Assembly (NCBI RefSeq): GCF_003052605.1
Contig: NZ_QASO01000078.1
Span: 1-64,000, forward strand
Length of the DNA: 64,000 nt
Direction: 5' to 3'
Source: Ectopseudomonas oleovorans
GTDB lineage: Bacteria > Pseudomonadota > Gammaproteobacteria > Pseudomonadales > Pseudomonadaceae
The notes under the pieces are model-generated. The model was not told the origin of the DNA. It did not search any database and was given only the letters and a program-made list of their open reading frames with translations. A program made the position numbers and the translations under genes. Shown piece by piece: positions 50,950-60,223 of this stretch (positions within the stretch are counted from its first letter, which is position 1; each line of letters starts with the position of its first letter).

Positions 50950-51843
50950 ATGAGTCTGGTTACCGGCGACGCGCTATCGCTGTTGTTGTTTCGTTTGCAT
51001 AGCGGCCGCCTGCTGGGGATCAACCTGCTCAAGGTCAATGAGATCATTCCCTGTCCGGCCTTGACCAAACTGCCCAATCGTCACCCCAACGTGCGCGGCA
51101 TCGCCACCTTGCGTAGCGCCGCGATGACTGTGATCGACTTGGCGCGCGCCATCGGCGAACGAGGTGCGGCTGACGAAGACGATGGTTGCCTGATCGTCAC
51201 CGAGTTGAGCCGCTCGCGCCAGGGGCTGCACGTGAAAAGTGTCGAGCGTATCGTGCAGTGCTCCACCCGCGATGTGCGTCCTCCACCCGCTGGCTCCGGC
51301 GCGCGAGCCTTCATTACCGGTGTGACCCAGATCGATGGCGCCATCGTGCAGGTTCTTGATATCGAGAAGGTGCTGCACGACATTGCGCCTGCGCTGGAGG
51401 AAGCCCCTGTCGGACAACTGCTCGATGACCAGGATGCCCGCTTGCTGCAAGGTCGCCGCGTGTTGCTGGTCGACGACTCGCAAGTCGCGCTGCAACAGAC
51501 TCTCAACGTACTGCGCCAACTGGGGCTCGATTGCACCGCAGTGCGCAGTGCCCAGGCTGCCCTGCAGCAACTGCACGAATACCATCAGGCTGGCATGCCA
51601 TTCGAGCTGCTGGTCTCGGACATCGAGATGCCGGAGCTGGATGGCTATAGCCTGGTTCAGGAAATTCGTCGCAGCCCCGATATTGCCGACACCTACGTGC
51701 TGCTACACACCTCGCTGGACAGCACCATGAATACCGAGAAGGCGCGTTCGGTCGGTGCCAATGCGGTACTGACCAAGTTCTCCTCGGTCGATCTCAGCCA
51801 GGCACTGCTCTATGCCTTTCGACAAATGAGCGGGCAGCACTGA
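50950..51843 (+). CDS. cheV: CheV-type chemotaxis coupling protein
   Basis: A 297-residue protein with an N-terminal CheW domain (LSLLLFRLHSGRLLGINLLK, VNEIIPCPALTKLPN, about 1-150) and a C-terminal receiver domain (RVLLVDDSQVALQQTLNVL, phospho-acceptor Asp in ELLVSDIEMPELDG near residue 230). CheV couples receptors to CheA and dampens signalling when phosphorylated. Start ATG at 50950 follows AAGGATAGGT. Several CheV types exist in Pseudomonas; the subtype is not assigned. Confidence 0.88.
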   Translation: MSLVTGDALSLLLFRLHSGRLLGINLLKVNEIIPCPALTKLPNRHPNVRGIATLRSAAMTVIDLARAIGERGAADEDDGCLIVTELSRSRQGLHVKSVERIVQCSTRDVRPPPAGSGARAFITGVTQIDGAIVQVLDIEKVLHDIAPALEEAPVGQLLDDQDARLLQGRRVLLVDDSQVALQQTLNVLRQLGLDCTAVRSAQAALQQLHEYHQAGMPFELLVSDIEMPELDGYSLVQEIRRSPDIADTYVLLHTSLDSTMNTEKARSVGANAVLTKFSSVDLSQALLYAFRQMSGQH

Positions 51844-51855
51844 GCCCGCCCCTGC

Positions 51856-51884
51856 AACCCCTTGCCGCTTGACGGCAAGGGGTT
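51856..51884 (+). terminator. Hairpin after cheV
   Basis: A perfect 12-bp stem AACCCCTTGCCG/CGGCAAGGGGTT with a 5-base loop, 12 bp after the cheV stop codon; the T run is weak. Confidence 0.65.
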
Positions 51885-52008
51885 GCCTTGCTTTCTTTCT
51901 AGTTGACTATAAAATTCAATACTTTCAATTAGTTAAGCGCGCCTCATGAATTGGCATGCGCTTTGAGTCAGTGCGCCTGGCAATTGCAGCTCAGTCAAGG
52001 AGCACGGC

Positions 52009-52486
52009 ATGAGCACGATTGGAGGTATTGGCAGTTACGGTGGCATATCCCTGACGGGATTTCGCAACAAACAGAGTGAAGAGCAGGGCGAGCTGTCCCA
52101 GTTGGCGCGCAATGTCGAGAAGACCACACGCACGGCGAACGCCGAGTCCGAACGCGAGTTCCGCGCCAGGCAGGCGGCCGAAGAGGGCTTCGCGCGTCTG
52201 CGCGTCGCTCTGCAGAACGCGTCAGACGGCAAGGTCGAGACATCCGTCAGTTCACCACTGGCCGACGAGGGCGGTAACGCCGCGCTGGAGGCTTTCAAGG
52301 CCTATATGGCGATGACCGGCCGAGAAGATGCGCGACAGTATCCTCAAGGAAATAGGCATGACCGAAGAGGAGATCGAGGCGCTGCCACCTGAGCAGCAGA
52401 AGGCAGTCGAAGAAGAAATTGTCCAGCGCATGGATGAGCGAGCCAAGATGCAGGCCCAGTCAGAAGACAATGGTCATTCTTATTAA
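52009..52486 (+). pseudogene. Hypothetical coiled-coil protein, frameshifted near the C-terminus
   Basis: Starts MSTIGGIGSYGGISLTGFRN after AAGGAG. A charged helical middle (EKTTRTANAESEREFRARQA) runs to AYMAMT. At 52318-52319 one G too many shifts the frame; the other frame goes on AEKMRDSILKEIGMTEEEIE, ALPPEQQKAVEEEIVQRMDE and ends in a TAA at 52484. The restored 158-residue protein has a C-terminal MTEEEIEALPPEQQKAVE motif found in many small Pseudomonas proteins of unknown function. The role is unknown. Confidence 0.66.
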
Positions 52487-52922
52487 CCTGGCAATCAAAT
52501 ACACCAAGCCATGCTGCGTAGGCGATACGTGGATGCCGGAAATAAGAACGGATTCTTTCAGGGTGTAATTGCAATCGTCTCATGACCGAGCGAACACCCC
52601 TTTCCAGTTCGTCCTGATTACGCGCCGGCAAGAAGAACAGTTCGATTTCCTCGGCTTCGACGACCTGAGTAGCCAGCCCGAAGGAGTCCGGCTGTGCATC
52701 CACAAGACGTACCGATCCACCACGACCTTTGCCTGTTGCAACCACACCGCTGGCGATCAGCTCTGCGTGAACCTGCCAGTATTGCTCCTCAGTGATCGAC
52801 AGCCCGTCCTTGGAAAGCTGCTCTTCTATCTCACGGCGAAGAGCCCCATTGCCTTTTGTGGCTCCATCTGCAGGAAGCAACGAAAGGAAGGTGGCCTTGA
52901 GGTGTTGGGCCAGATCGGTCAT
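52344..52922 (-). CDS. Winged-helix protein related to N-termini of some N6-DNA methylases
   Basis: The first 75 residues (GATKGNGALRREIEEQLSKD, EEQYWQVHAELIASGVVATG, KGRGGSVRLVDAQ) resemble the winged-helix-like domain at the N-terminus of certain type I-like DNA methylase (HsdM-type) proteins, including the G-R/K-G-R-GGS turn. No methyltransferase domain follows. The frame goes on to 52344 and runs antisense through the end of the preceding gene, so the true end is doubtful; the reliable part is about 52600-52922. It may be a stand-alone fragment left by loss of a restriction-modification gene. Confidence 0.45.
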   Translation of the reverse strand: MTDLAQHLKATFLSLLPADGATKGNGALRREIEEQLSKDGLSITEEQYWQVHAELIASGVVATGKGRGGSVRLVDAQPDSFGLATQVVEAEEIELFFLPARNQDELERGVRSVMRRLQLHPERIRSYFRHPRIAYAAWLGVFDCQVNKNDHCLLTGPASWLAHPCAGQFLLRLPSAAQVAAPRSPLRSCLFP

Positions 52923-53052
52923 GCGAAGGACTCCACATCCTTGGTGGTTGGATGAGTGCAGCTATACGTCTGTCATCATTCCTTCGCCGTTCCGTCATAT
53001 CGCTGCCACCGCGATTGGTTGCAATCGCCGCATCGGCCAGGAGGATGCTGCG

Positions 53053-54414
53053 ATGCAGATATGCGTGATTGGAGCGGGATACGTAGGTTTGGTGACGGCC
53101 ACCTGTTTTGCCGAGATGGGCAATCAGGTGGTCTGCGTCGAGCGAGATCCGCAGCGCGTCGCGATGCTTTCGCGAGGCGAGGTGCCGATCTATGAACCTG
53201 GTCTGGAGGCGATGCTCAAAACGCAGTTGGCCGGTGGGCAGCTAAGTTTCACTTCGCAGCTGAAGTCCGGTATCCGGCGCGCCGAGGTGATTTTCATTGC
53301 GGTGGGCACGCCCAGTGGCGAGGACGGTTCGGCCGATCTGAGCCATGTGCTGGCGGTTGCCGACGAACTGGGTGAACGGCTCGATCATGCGTGCCTGATC
53401 GTGGACAAATCCACAGTTCCGGTGGGCACCGCTGAGCGTGTGGCGCAGCGCATCAACGCCGGTCTGGCGCGTCGGGAGCAGCGGGCGCGGGTTACCGTGG
53501 CGAGCAATCCGGAGTTTCTCAAGGAAGGTTCTGCAGTCGAGGATTTCATGCGCCCTGATCGGGTGATCGTCGGCTGTGACGACGAGCGTGGGCGTGAGTT
53601 GCTGCGCCGGCTGTATGCGCCGTTCCTGCGTAATCACGACCGCCTGTTGTGCATGGGCGTGCGCGCCGCCGAGTTCAGCAAGTACGCGGCTAATGCCTTT
53701 CTGGCGACCAAGATTTCCTTTATCAACGAGATGGCGGGCATCTGCGCGCGCCTTGGTGTGGATATCGAGGAGGTACGTCGCGGCATCGGTAGCGACCGGC
53801 GCATCGGCACGCACTTCATCTATGCCGGCTGTGGCTACGGCGGTTCGTGCTTTCCCAAGGATGTGAAAGCGCTGATCCGCACGGCGGAGCACGAGGGCAT
53901 CGAGCCGGGCATCCTGCGTGCGGTCGAGGCACGCAATGCACTGCAGAAGACGCTGCTGTTCCAGGCTTTGCGTGAGCATTTCAATGGCCACTTGCAGAGG
54001 CGAGTCATCGCGCTCTGGGGGCTGGCCTTCAAGCCCGGTACTGACGATCTGCGTGAAGCGCCCAGTCTGGTGCTGCTCGACGCACTGCTGACCGCTGGCG
54101 CCAAGGTGCAGGCCTGCGACCCTGCTGCCACGGCAGCTGTTGCCGCACGCTATGCGGCGGCGGTGGAGGCGGGGCAACTGGTGCTGAGCGAATCCCCCTA
54201 TGCTGTCGCCCAGGGTGCCGATGCGTTGGTGCTGGTGACGGAATGGAAGCAGTTCCGTCAGCCGGACTTCCCGCGTATTCGCGGTGCGATGCGCATGCCG
54301 GTGCTGTTCGACGGGCGCAACATCTATGACGCCGATCAGCTGGCGGAGCTGGGTTTTCTTTATCGCGGCATCGGTCGACCTGCAAGCGGCAGTTGTAAGG
54401 CTAGCGCGGCTTGA
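53053..54414 (+). CDS. ugd: UDP-glucose 6-dehydrogenase
   Basis: A 453-residue NAD-dependent enzyme oxidising UDP-glucose to UDP-glucuronate for polysaccharide and lipid A modification. The NAD-binding MQICVIGAGYVGLVTATCFA is at the N-terminus, VDKSTVPVGTAERV near residue 118, and the catalytic Cys in YGGSCFPKDVKAL near 265. ALWGLAFKPGTDDLREAPSL marks the UDP-binding domain. The ATG at 53053 follows AGGAGG-like bases with the glycine motif directly after it. galU, which makes its substrate, follows 42 bp later. Confidence 0.94.
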   Translation: MQICVIGAGYVGLVTATCFAEMGNQVVCVERDPQRVAMLSRGEVPIYEPGLEAMLKTQLAGGQLSFTSQLKSGIRRAEVIFIAVGTPSGEDGSADLSHVLAVADELGERLDHACLIVDKSTVPVGTAERVAQRINAGLARREQRARVTVASNPEFLKEGSAVEDFMRPDRVIVGCDDERGRELLRRLYAPFLRNHDRLLCMGVRAAEFSKYAANAFLATKISFINEMAGICARLGVDIEEVRRGIGSDRRIGTHFIYAGCGYGGSCFPKDVKALIRTAEHEGIEPGILRAVEARNALQKTLLFQALREHFNGHLQRRVIALWGLAFKPGTDDLREAPSLVLLDALLTAGAKVQACDPAATAAVAARYAAAVEAGQLVLSESPYAVAQGADALVLVTEWKQFRQPDFPRIRGAMRMPVLFDGRNIYDADQLAELGFLYRGIGRPASGSCKASAA

Positions 54415-54456
54415 TAGACTGAGCGCGCATTCCAACCATCCCCACTAGGGAGTCCC

Positions 54457-55296
54457 ATGATCAAGAAATGCCTGTTCCCCGCTGCCGGTTACGGCACGCG
54501 CTTCCTGCCTGCTACCAAGGCAATGCCCAAGGAAATGTTGCCGGTGGTGAACAAGCCACTGATTCAATATGGGGTTGAAGAGGCACTCGAGGCTGGCCTC
54601 AACCAGATTTCCATCGTCACCGGGCGCGGCAAGCGCGCGCTGGAAGACCACTTCGATGTGAGCTACGAGCTCGAACACCAGATCAAGGGCACCGACAAGG
54701 AGAAGTACCTGGTTGGCATCCGTCGTCTGATCGACGAGTGCAGCTTCTCCTACACCCGTCAGGTCGAAATGAAAGGCCTGGGCCACGCCATCCTCTGCGG
54801 TCAGCCGCTGATCGGTGACGAGCCGTTCGCTGTGGTACTGGCTGACGACCTGTGCCTGAACCTGGAAGGCGATAGCGTGCTGGCGCAGATGGTCAAGCTG
54901 TACAACCAGTTCCGCTGCTCCATCGTGGCGATTCAGGAAGTGCCGAAGGACGAGACGTCCAAGTATGGCGTGATCGCCGGTGAGATGATCCGCGATGACA
55001 TCTACCGTGTCAGCAACATGGTGGAGAAGCCCAAGCCCGAGGACGCGCCGTCGAACCTGGCGATCATCGGCCGCTACATCCTCACCCCGGACATCTTCGA
55101 TCTGATTCGCAGCACGCCGCCGGGCAAGGGTGGCGAAATCCAAATCACCGATGCGCTGATGCGCCAGGCCCAGCAGGGCTGTGTGATGGCATACAAGTTC
55201 AAGGGCCAGCGTTTCGACTGCGGTAGCGCCGAGGGTTACATCGACGCGACCAATTTCTGCTTCGAGAACCTGTACAAGACCGGCAAGGCGTTCTGA
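54457..55296 (+). CDS. galU: UTP-glucose-1-phosphate uridylyltransferase
   Basis: A 279-residue GalU making UDP-glucose from UTP and glucose 1-phosphate. The nucleotide-binding signature FPAAGYGTRFLPATKAMPKE is at residues 7-26, and VKGLGHAI-type and LADDLCLNLEG segments carry the catalytic metal site. It follows ugd, as in P. aeruginosa. A truncated second copy lies at 58411-59019. Confidence 0.95.
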   Translation: MIKKCLFPAAGYGTRFLPATKAMPKEMLPVVNKPLIQYGVEEALEAGLNQISIVTGRGKRALEDHFDVSYELEHQIKGTDKEKYLVGIRRLIDECSFSYTRQVEMKGLGHAILCGQPLIGDEPFAVVLADDLCLNLEGDSVLAQMVKLYNQFRCSIVAIQEVPKDETSKYGVIAGEMIRDDIYRVSNMVEKPKPEDAPSNLAIIGRYILTPDIFDLIRSTPPGKGGEIQITDALMRQAQQGCVMAYKFKGQRFDCGSAEGYIDATNFCFENLYKTGKAF

Positions 55297-55323
55297 TACG
55301 CCTGCTTATCAGAGCAGCCTTTC

Positions 55324-55396
55324 GTAGGAGCTCCGCCCCGGGGCGAAGCTTTGCGATGCCTCGTCGTTCCGGTTCGCGGCGGGGCGCCGCTCCTAC
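55324..55396. repeat. REP-type palindromic repeat pair
   Basis: Inverted pair: GTAGGAGC.CCGCCCCGGGGCGAA at the left and TTCGCGG.GGGGCGCCGCTCCTAC at the right. The GTAGGAGCGGCG.. core is the widespread Pseudomonas REP sequence; it lies outside genes after galU. Confidence 0.75.
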
Positions 55397-55423
55397 AGAC
55401 TCGGTGCATTGATGCTCAAACTG

Positions 55424-55446
55424 ACGCCACCCTTGGGTGGCGTTTT
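55424..55446. terminator. Terminator between galU and VOC genes
   Basis: Stem ACGCCACCC/GGGTGGCGT with a TT loop and a TTT run on the plus strand. Confidence 0.78.
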
Positions 55447-55451
55447 GCATT

Positions 55452-55874
55452 TCAGGGGATGGGCATTTCCTCGGAGCCAGGCCCGAGCGGCTGGCCGTAG
55501 CTGAACTCGACGTAGTTACCGGCTGGGTCGCGTAGGCCGCAGTAGTAGCCGACCGGGTAGGGCTCGTCGCGCGGTGGCCAGATCAGGCAGCCCGCTTGTT
55601 CGGCCATGGCGGCGATGCGATCGACCTCTGCGCGGCTGCCCAGGGCGAAGCCGAAGTGGCTGTAGTCATTGGCGGCCAGGTTCCTGTCTTGGCCGCCGGG
55701 CATGATCACGAAGATGAACTGGTGCTCCTTGCCGGGCTCGGCCATCCAGACGATGCGTGTGCCCTTGCCGGGGCGCTCGTGGATCACCTGCATGCCACAG
55801 AAACGCTGATAGAAGGCAATGCAGGCGTCGAGATCGGGGACGTGCAGGGCCAGGTGAGTCAGGGTAGGGCGCAT
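55452..55874 (-). CDS. VOC family (glyoxalase-like) protein
   Basis: A 140-residue protein of the vicinal oxygen chelate fold with its two beta-alpha-beta-beta-beta modules: LTHLALHVPDLDACIAFYQR and SHFGFALGSRAEVDRIAAMA. Metal ligands likely include H8, E-type residues near 59 and the Glu in NYVEFSYGQP. The reaction is not determined; relatives include lactoylglutathione lyase. It reads convergently to galU and is divergent from gor by 72 bp, so a glutathione-linked role is possible but inferred. Confidence 0.82.
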   Translation of the reverse strand: MRPTLTHLALHVPDLDACIAFYQRFCGMQVIHERPGKGTRIVWMAEPGKEHQFIFVIMPGGQDRNLAANDYSHFGFALGSRAEVDRIAAMAEQAGCLIWPPRDEPYPVGYYCGLRDPAGNYVEFSYGQPLGPGSEEMPIP

Positions 55875-55946
55875 GGTGTTCTCCTCTGCCTAATAGCTTA
55901 GCGCGGGCCTTTACGGTATGCTCCTCGTCTGCCAAGGAGATACCTC

Positions 55947-57305
55947 ATGAGTTACGACTTCGACCTGTTCGTTATCGGCGCCGGTTCCGGCGGCGTGCGT
56001 GCGGCGCGCTTCGCCGCAGGTTTCGGTGCGCGCGTTGCGGTCGCCGAGAGCCGCTACCTGGGCGGCACCTGCGTCAACGTCGGCTGCGTACCGAAAAAAC
56101 TGCTGGTGTACGGCGCGCATTTCGCCGAGGACTTCGAGCAGGCCTCGGGTTTCGGCTGGTCGCTGGGCGAAGCGAATTTCGACTGGGCGACGCTGATCGC
56201 CAACAAGAACCGCGAGATCGAACGCCTCAATGGCATCTACCGCAATCTGTTGACCAACAGCGGCGTCAGTCTATTCGAGGGGCATGCGCGCATCGTCGAT
56301 GCGCATACCGTCGAAGTGAACGGCCAACGCCACAGCACTGAACGCATCCTGATCGCCACCGGCGGCTGGCCGCAGATTCCCGATATTCCCGGTCGCGAAC
56401 ACGCCATCAGCTCCAACGAAGCCTTCTTCCTCAAGCAACTGCCCAAGCGCGTACTGGTGGTGGGCGGCGGTTATATCGCCGTGGAGTTTGCTTCGATCTT
56501 CCATGGCCTGGGTGCAACTACCTCGCTGCTGTATCGCGGCGACCTGTTCCTGCGTGGCTTCGATGGTGCGGTGCGCGAGCACCTGCGCGACGAGCTGAGC
56601 AAGAAGGGCCTGGATCTGCAGTTCAACGCCGACATCGCCAGCATCGAGCGCCAGGCCGATGGCAGCCTGGCCGCGACGCTCAAGGATGGTCGCGTACTGG
56701 AGGCCGATTGCGTGTTCTACGCCACCGGCCGCCGGCCGATGCTGGACAACCTCGGCCTGGAAAACGTCGAGGTCAAGCTGGACAAGCGCGGCTATGTCGA
56801 AGTCGATGACCTGTTCCAGACCTCCACGCCGTCGATTCTCGCCCTTGGCGACGTGATCGGCCGCGTACAGCTCACGCCCGTGGCGCTGGCCGAAGGCATG
56901 GCCGTGGCGCGCCGATTGTTCAAGCCCGAGGAATACCGGCCGCTGGATTACAGCATGATCCCTACCGCCGTGTTCAGCCTGCCCAACATCGGCACCGTTG
57001 GCCTGAGTGAAGAGCAGGCCATCGCAGCCGGGCACAAGGTGAAGATCTTCGAGAGCCGCTTCCGCCCGATGAAGCTGACGCTGACCGAGAACCCGGAACG
57101 CACGCTGATGAAGCTGGTGGTCGATGCCGACAGCGACCGTGTGCTCGGCTGCCATATGGTCGGCCCGGATGCCGGAGAGATCGTCCAGGGCCTGGCTGTT
57201 GCGCTGAAAGCCGGTGCGACCAAGCAGATCTTCGATGAGACCATCGGCGTGCACCCGAGCGCCGCCGAGGAGTTCGTCACCCTGCGTACGCCGGTCAGCC
57301 GCTGA
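55947..57305 (+). CDS. gor: Glutathione-disulfide reductase
   Basis: A 452-residue FAD enzyme that reduces oxidised glutathione with NADPH. FAD site [17 protein letters not shown] near residue 8; redox disulfide in [19 protein letters not shown] (Cys-x4-Cys); NADPH-binding [20 protein letters not shown] near 173; and C-terminal [17 protein letters not shown] carrying the catalytic His-Glu pair. Start ATG follows AAGGAGAT. It is followed 7 bp later by the TRIC-type channel gene. Confidence 0.95.
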   Translation: MSYDFDLFVIGAGSGGVRAARFAAGFGARVAVAESRYLGGTCVNVGCVPKKLLVYGAHFAEDFEQASGFGWSLGEANFDWATLIANKNREIERLNGIYRNLLTNSGVSLFEGHARIVDAHTVEVNGQRHSTERILIATGGWPQIPDIPGREHAISSNEAFFLKQLPKRVLVVGGGYIAVEFASIFHGLGATTSLLYRGDLFLRGFDGAVREHLRDELSKKGLDLQFNADIASIERQADGSLAATLKDGRVLEADCVFYATGRRPMLDNLGLENVEVKLDKRGYVEVDDLFQTSTPSILALGDVIGRVQLTPVALAEGMAVARRLFKPEEYRPLDYSMIPTAVFSLPNIGTVGLSEEQAIAAGHKVKIFESRFRPMKLTLTENPERTLMKLVVDADSDRVLGCHMVGPDAGEIVQGLAVALKAGATKQIFDETIGVHPSAAEEFVTLRTPVSR

Positions 57306-57312
57306 GGACAGC

Positions 57313-57936
57313 ATGGAAAAGCTTTTCTATGTCGCCGACCTGTTCGGCGTGGCGGTATTTGCCATCACCGGGGCGCTGATGGCGGGGCGCAAGTCCATGG
57401 ACCTGTTCGGCGTGCTGGTGATGGCCATCGTCACCGCGCTGGGCGGCGGCACGCTGCGCGACCTGATTCTGGACAACCACCCGGTCAGCTGGATTCGCGA
57501 TGACACCTACATCCTGGTCGCCTCCCTGGCGGCGCTGGGCACGGTGGCCTGGGTGCGTATGACCCGGCCGATTCACGAGAAAGGTCTGTTGATCGCCGAC
57601 GCCTTCGGCCTGGCCGTGTTCACCGTGTATGGCACCGAGCTGGCGCTGCAGCACGGCACGCCGATCAGTACCGCGGTGATCATGGGGGTGATGACCGGTG
57701 TGGTTGGTGGGGTGATTCGCGACGTGCTGTGCAACGAGATTCCGCTGATCTTCCAGAAGGAAATCTACGCCACGGCCTGCATCGCCGGCGCTCTGACCTT
57801 TATCGGCCTGCGTGCCCTGGGCACGCCGCACTGGCTGGATACCGCAGCGGCAATGTTCGTAGTGCTGGCAGCGCGCCTGGCGGCGATCCACTGGCACCTC
57901 GGGTTGCCGCGTTTTCATCTGCTGGACAGGCATTGA
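57313..57936 (+). CDS. Trimeric intracellular cation channel-type protein (YadS family)
   Basis: A 207-residue, seven-helix membrane protein with two repeats, each with a glycine-rich kink: VTALGGGTLRDLILDNHPVS near residue 45 and TGVVGGVIRDVLCNEIPLIF near 125. This is the UPF0126/TRIC family; prokaryotic members form K+-permeable trimers. The physiological role in Pseudomonas is unclear. It sits in one run with gor and the VOC gene that follows. Confidence 0.88.
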   Translation: MEKLFYVADLFGVAVFAITGALMAGRKSMDLFGVLVMAIVTALGGGTLRDLILDNHPVSWIRDDTYILVASLAALGTVAWVRMTRPIHEKGLLIADAFGLAVFTVYGTELALQHGTPISTAVIMGVMTGVVGGVIRDVLCNEIPLIFQKEIYATACIAGALTFIGLRALGTPHWLDTAAAMFVVLAARLAAIHWHLGLPRFHLLDRH

Positions 57937-57938
57937 GC

Positions 57939-58318
<380 letters not shown>

Positions 58319-58410
58319 AGGGCGGCTTGTCGCTGGCTGCGGCACCTCGGCATCCGCGTGCTGAGGTCGAGGTGTCGCACTTCGCAAAATTGCAGCAGCG
58401 AAACGGCGCC

Positions 58411-59019
58411 GGTGTTCGTCATCTGATCGATCAATGCACCTTCTCCTACACCCGCTAGGTGGAGATGAAGGGCCTGGGCCACGCCATTCTGACCGGTCGC
58501 CCGTTGATCGGCGACAAGGCGTTCGCCGTGGTGCTGGCCGATGACCTGTGCCTGAACCTGGAAGGCGACGGCGTGCTGGCCCAGATGGTCAAGCTCTACG
58601 AACAGTTCCGCTGCTCCATCGTCGCCACTCAGGAAGTACCGATGGATGAGGTTTCGCGCTACGGCGTGATCGCCGGCGAAGCGCTGCGCGACGACATCTT
58701 CCGCATCGAGCGAATGGTGGAGAAAACCAACCCCGAAGATGCGCCGTCGAACCTGGCGATCATCGGCCGCTACATCCTCACGCCGGATATCTTCGAACTG
58801 ATCGAGCAGACCGAACCGGGCAAGAGCGGTGAGATCCAGATCACCGACGCGCTGATGAAGCAGGCCCAGCAGGGCTGTGTGCTGGCCTACAAATTCAAGG
58901 GTCGCCGCTTCGATTGCGGTTCGGCCGAAGGCTACGTGCAGGCCACCAACTTCTGCTTCGAGAATCGCCACAAGACTCATCCGGTGATGACTGCGAGCCC
59001 GCAGCTGAAGGCCGTCTGA
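58411..59019 (+). pseudogene. Second galU copy, truncated and with an amber codon
   Basis: From about 58411 the sequence matches galU from around codon 88 to the end (VLADDLCLNLEGDGVLAQMV, EDAPSNLAIIGRYILTPDIF, GRRFDCGSAEGYVQATNFCF). The nucleotide-binding N-terminus is absent. A TAG at 58457-58459 stands where the full galU has CAG (SYTRQVEMKGLG). The protein sequence is similar but clearly diverged from the complete copy (for example PMDEVSRYG against PKDETSKYG), so it is an old paralogue, not a recent duplicate. An ATG at 58465 could start a fragment. Confidence 0.85.
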
Positions 59020-59044
59020 ACACCAGCGAAAGGAGGAGTGAAGG

Positions 59045-59899
59045 ATGAACGACAAGACCCTGCCGCCTCAGCATCAGCAGCGGCAACCTGGTGTCGAACA
59101 CACCATGCACCCTGAGCCGATCTACCTTGCCGATGATTACCGCGCCGCCGGCAAACTGACCGGCAAGGTGGCGATAATCACAGGCGGCGACAGCGGTATT
59201 GGTCGCGCTGTCGCCGTGCACTACGCCCTGGAAGGCGCCAAGGTTGCATTGGTTTACCTGAACGAGGATGAAGATGCGCAGCAAACCCTCGACGAGGTGA
59301 AACATCACGGCGGCGAAGCTATCGCCCTTGCTGGTGACGTGGGCGACAGCGGCTTCTGCCAGTGCGTGGTCGACGCGGTGATCGCCAAGTGGGGACGTAT
59401 CGACATCCTCATCAACAACGCCGGCGAACAGCATCCCGAGCATAACCTTGAGGCCCTCGACCAGGCGCAGTGGGAGCAAACCTTCCGCACCAATATCTTC
59501 GCCATGTTCCACCTGACCAAGGTCGCGCTGGAGCATCTGCAGCCGGGCTCGAGCATCATCAATACCAGTTCGGTGACGGCCTACAAGGGCAACCCGATGC
59601 TGCTCGACTATTCCTCGACCAAGGGCGCGATCACCTCGTTCACCCGCTCGCTGTCGATCAACCTGGCGCCACGTGGCATTCGCGTCAATGGCGTTGCACC
59701 CGGGCCGATCTGGACGCCGCTGATCCCGTCCACCTTCAGCGCCGAGAAGGTCTCCGAGTTCGGCGCCGACACGCCGCTGGGGCGCCCCGGACAACCTGCA
59801 GAGGTTGCCCCGGCATTCGTTTATCTGGCCAGCATCGATGCCTCTTACGTCACCGGGCAGATGCTGCATGTCAACGGCGGCAGCGTGGTCAACGGCTGA
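59045..59899 (+). CDS. Short-chain dehydrogenase/reductase, YhxC/YghA-like
   Basis: A 284-residue SDR with a long N-terminal extension typical of the YghA/YhxC group (MHPEPIYLADDYRAAGKLTG). Coenzyme motif TGGDSGIGRAVAVHYALEGA near residue 45, NNAG at about 123, catalytic Ser-Tyr-Lys in NTSSVTAYKG and LLDYSSTKGAITSFTRSL. These enzymes are often stress-related; the substrate is unknown. A GGAGGAG precedes the ATG. Confidence 0.88.
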   Translation: MNDKTLPPQHQQRQPGVEHTMHPEPIYLADDYRAAGKLTGKVAIITGGDSGIGRAVAVHYALEGAKVALVYLNEDEDAQQTLDEVKHHGGEAIALAGDVGDSGFCQCVVDAVIAKWGRIDILINNAGEQHPEHNLEALDQAQWEQTFRTNIFAMFHLTKVALEHLQPGSSIINTSSVTAYKGNPMLLDYSSTKGAITSFTRSLSINLAPRGIRVNGVAPGPIWTPLIPSTFSAEKVSEFGADTPLGRPGQPAEVAPAFVYLASIDASYVTGQMLHVNGGSVVNG

Positions 59900-60214
59900 T
59901 GAAAAAAGCCTGAACGACTCGTGGCAGAGCCTGCCTAAATTTTATGTAGAGGCAATAACGCCTCGCGGGCCACCACAGTTCCGTCAGCAGCTGCAGGAGC
60001 ACAGCAGCCGCAGTGTTGAGTTCGAAAGAGTCATACGCACGCAGCTGTAGCGGCAACTGCAGGAGAGGGCGGTTCAGCCCGTTGTGCAGGCTGTTGAAGA
60101 GAAAAGTGCGCAGACGGTTCGGCGTTACTCGCGTTATGGCTTAAAGTAACCGGTCGCCGAAAGAACCGTCATGGCCATAGCCATGAAGGGCTTTCATTCT
60201 TTACAAATAAGTGT
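59900..60214 (+). other. Intergenic stretch with a degenerate reading frame
   Basis: 315 bp. One frame reads LPKFYVEAITPRGPPQFRQQ, LQEHSSRSVEFERVIRTQL, then TAG (60048), then RQLQERAVQPVVQAVEEKSA, QTVRRYSRYGLK and a stop at about 60150. The peptide is Gln- and Arg-rich and helical on both sides of the TAG, as if CAG had become TAG. No start codon or family is clear, so it may be a gene remnant. Confidence 0.35.
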
Positions 60215-60223
60215 GTGGTGAAG

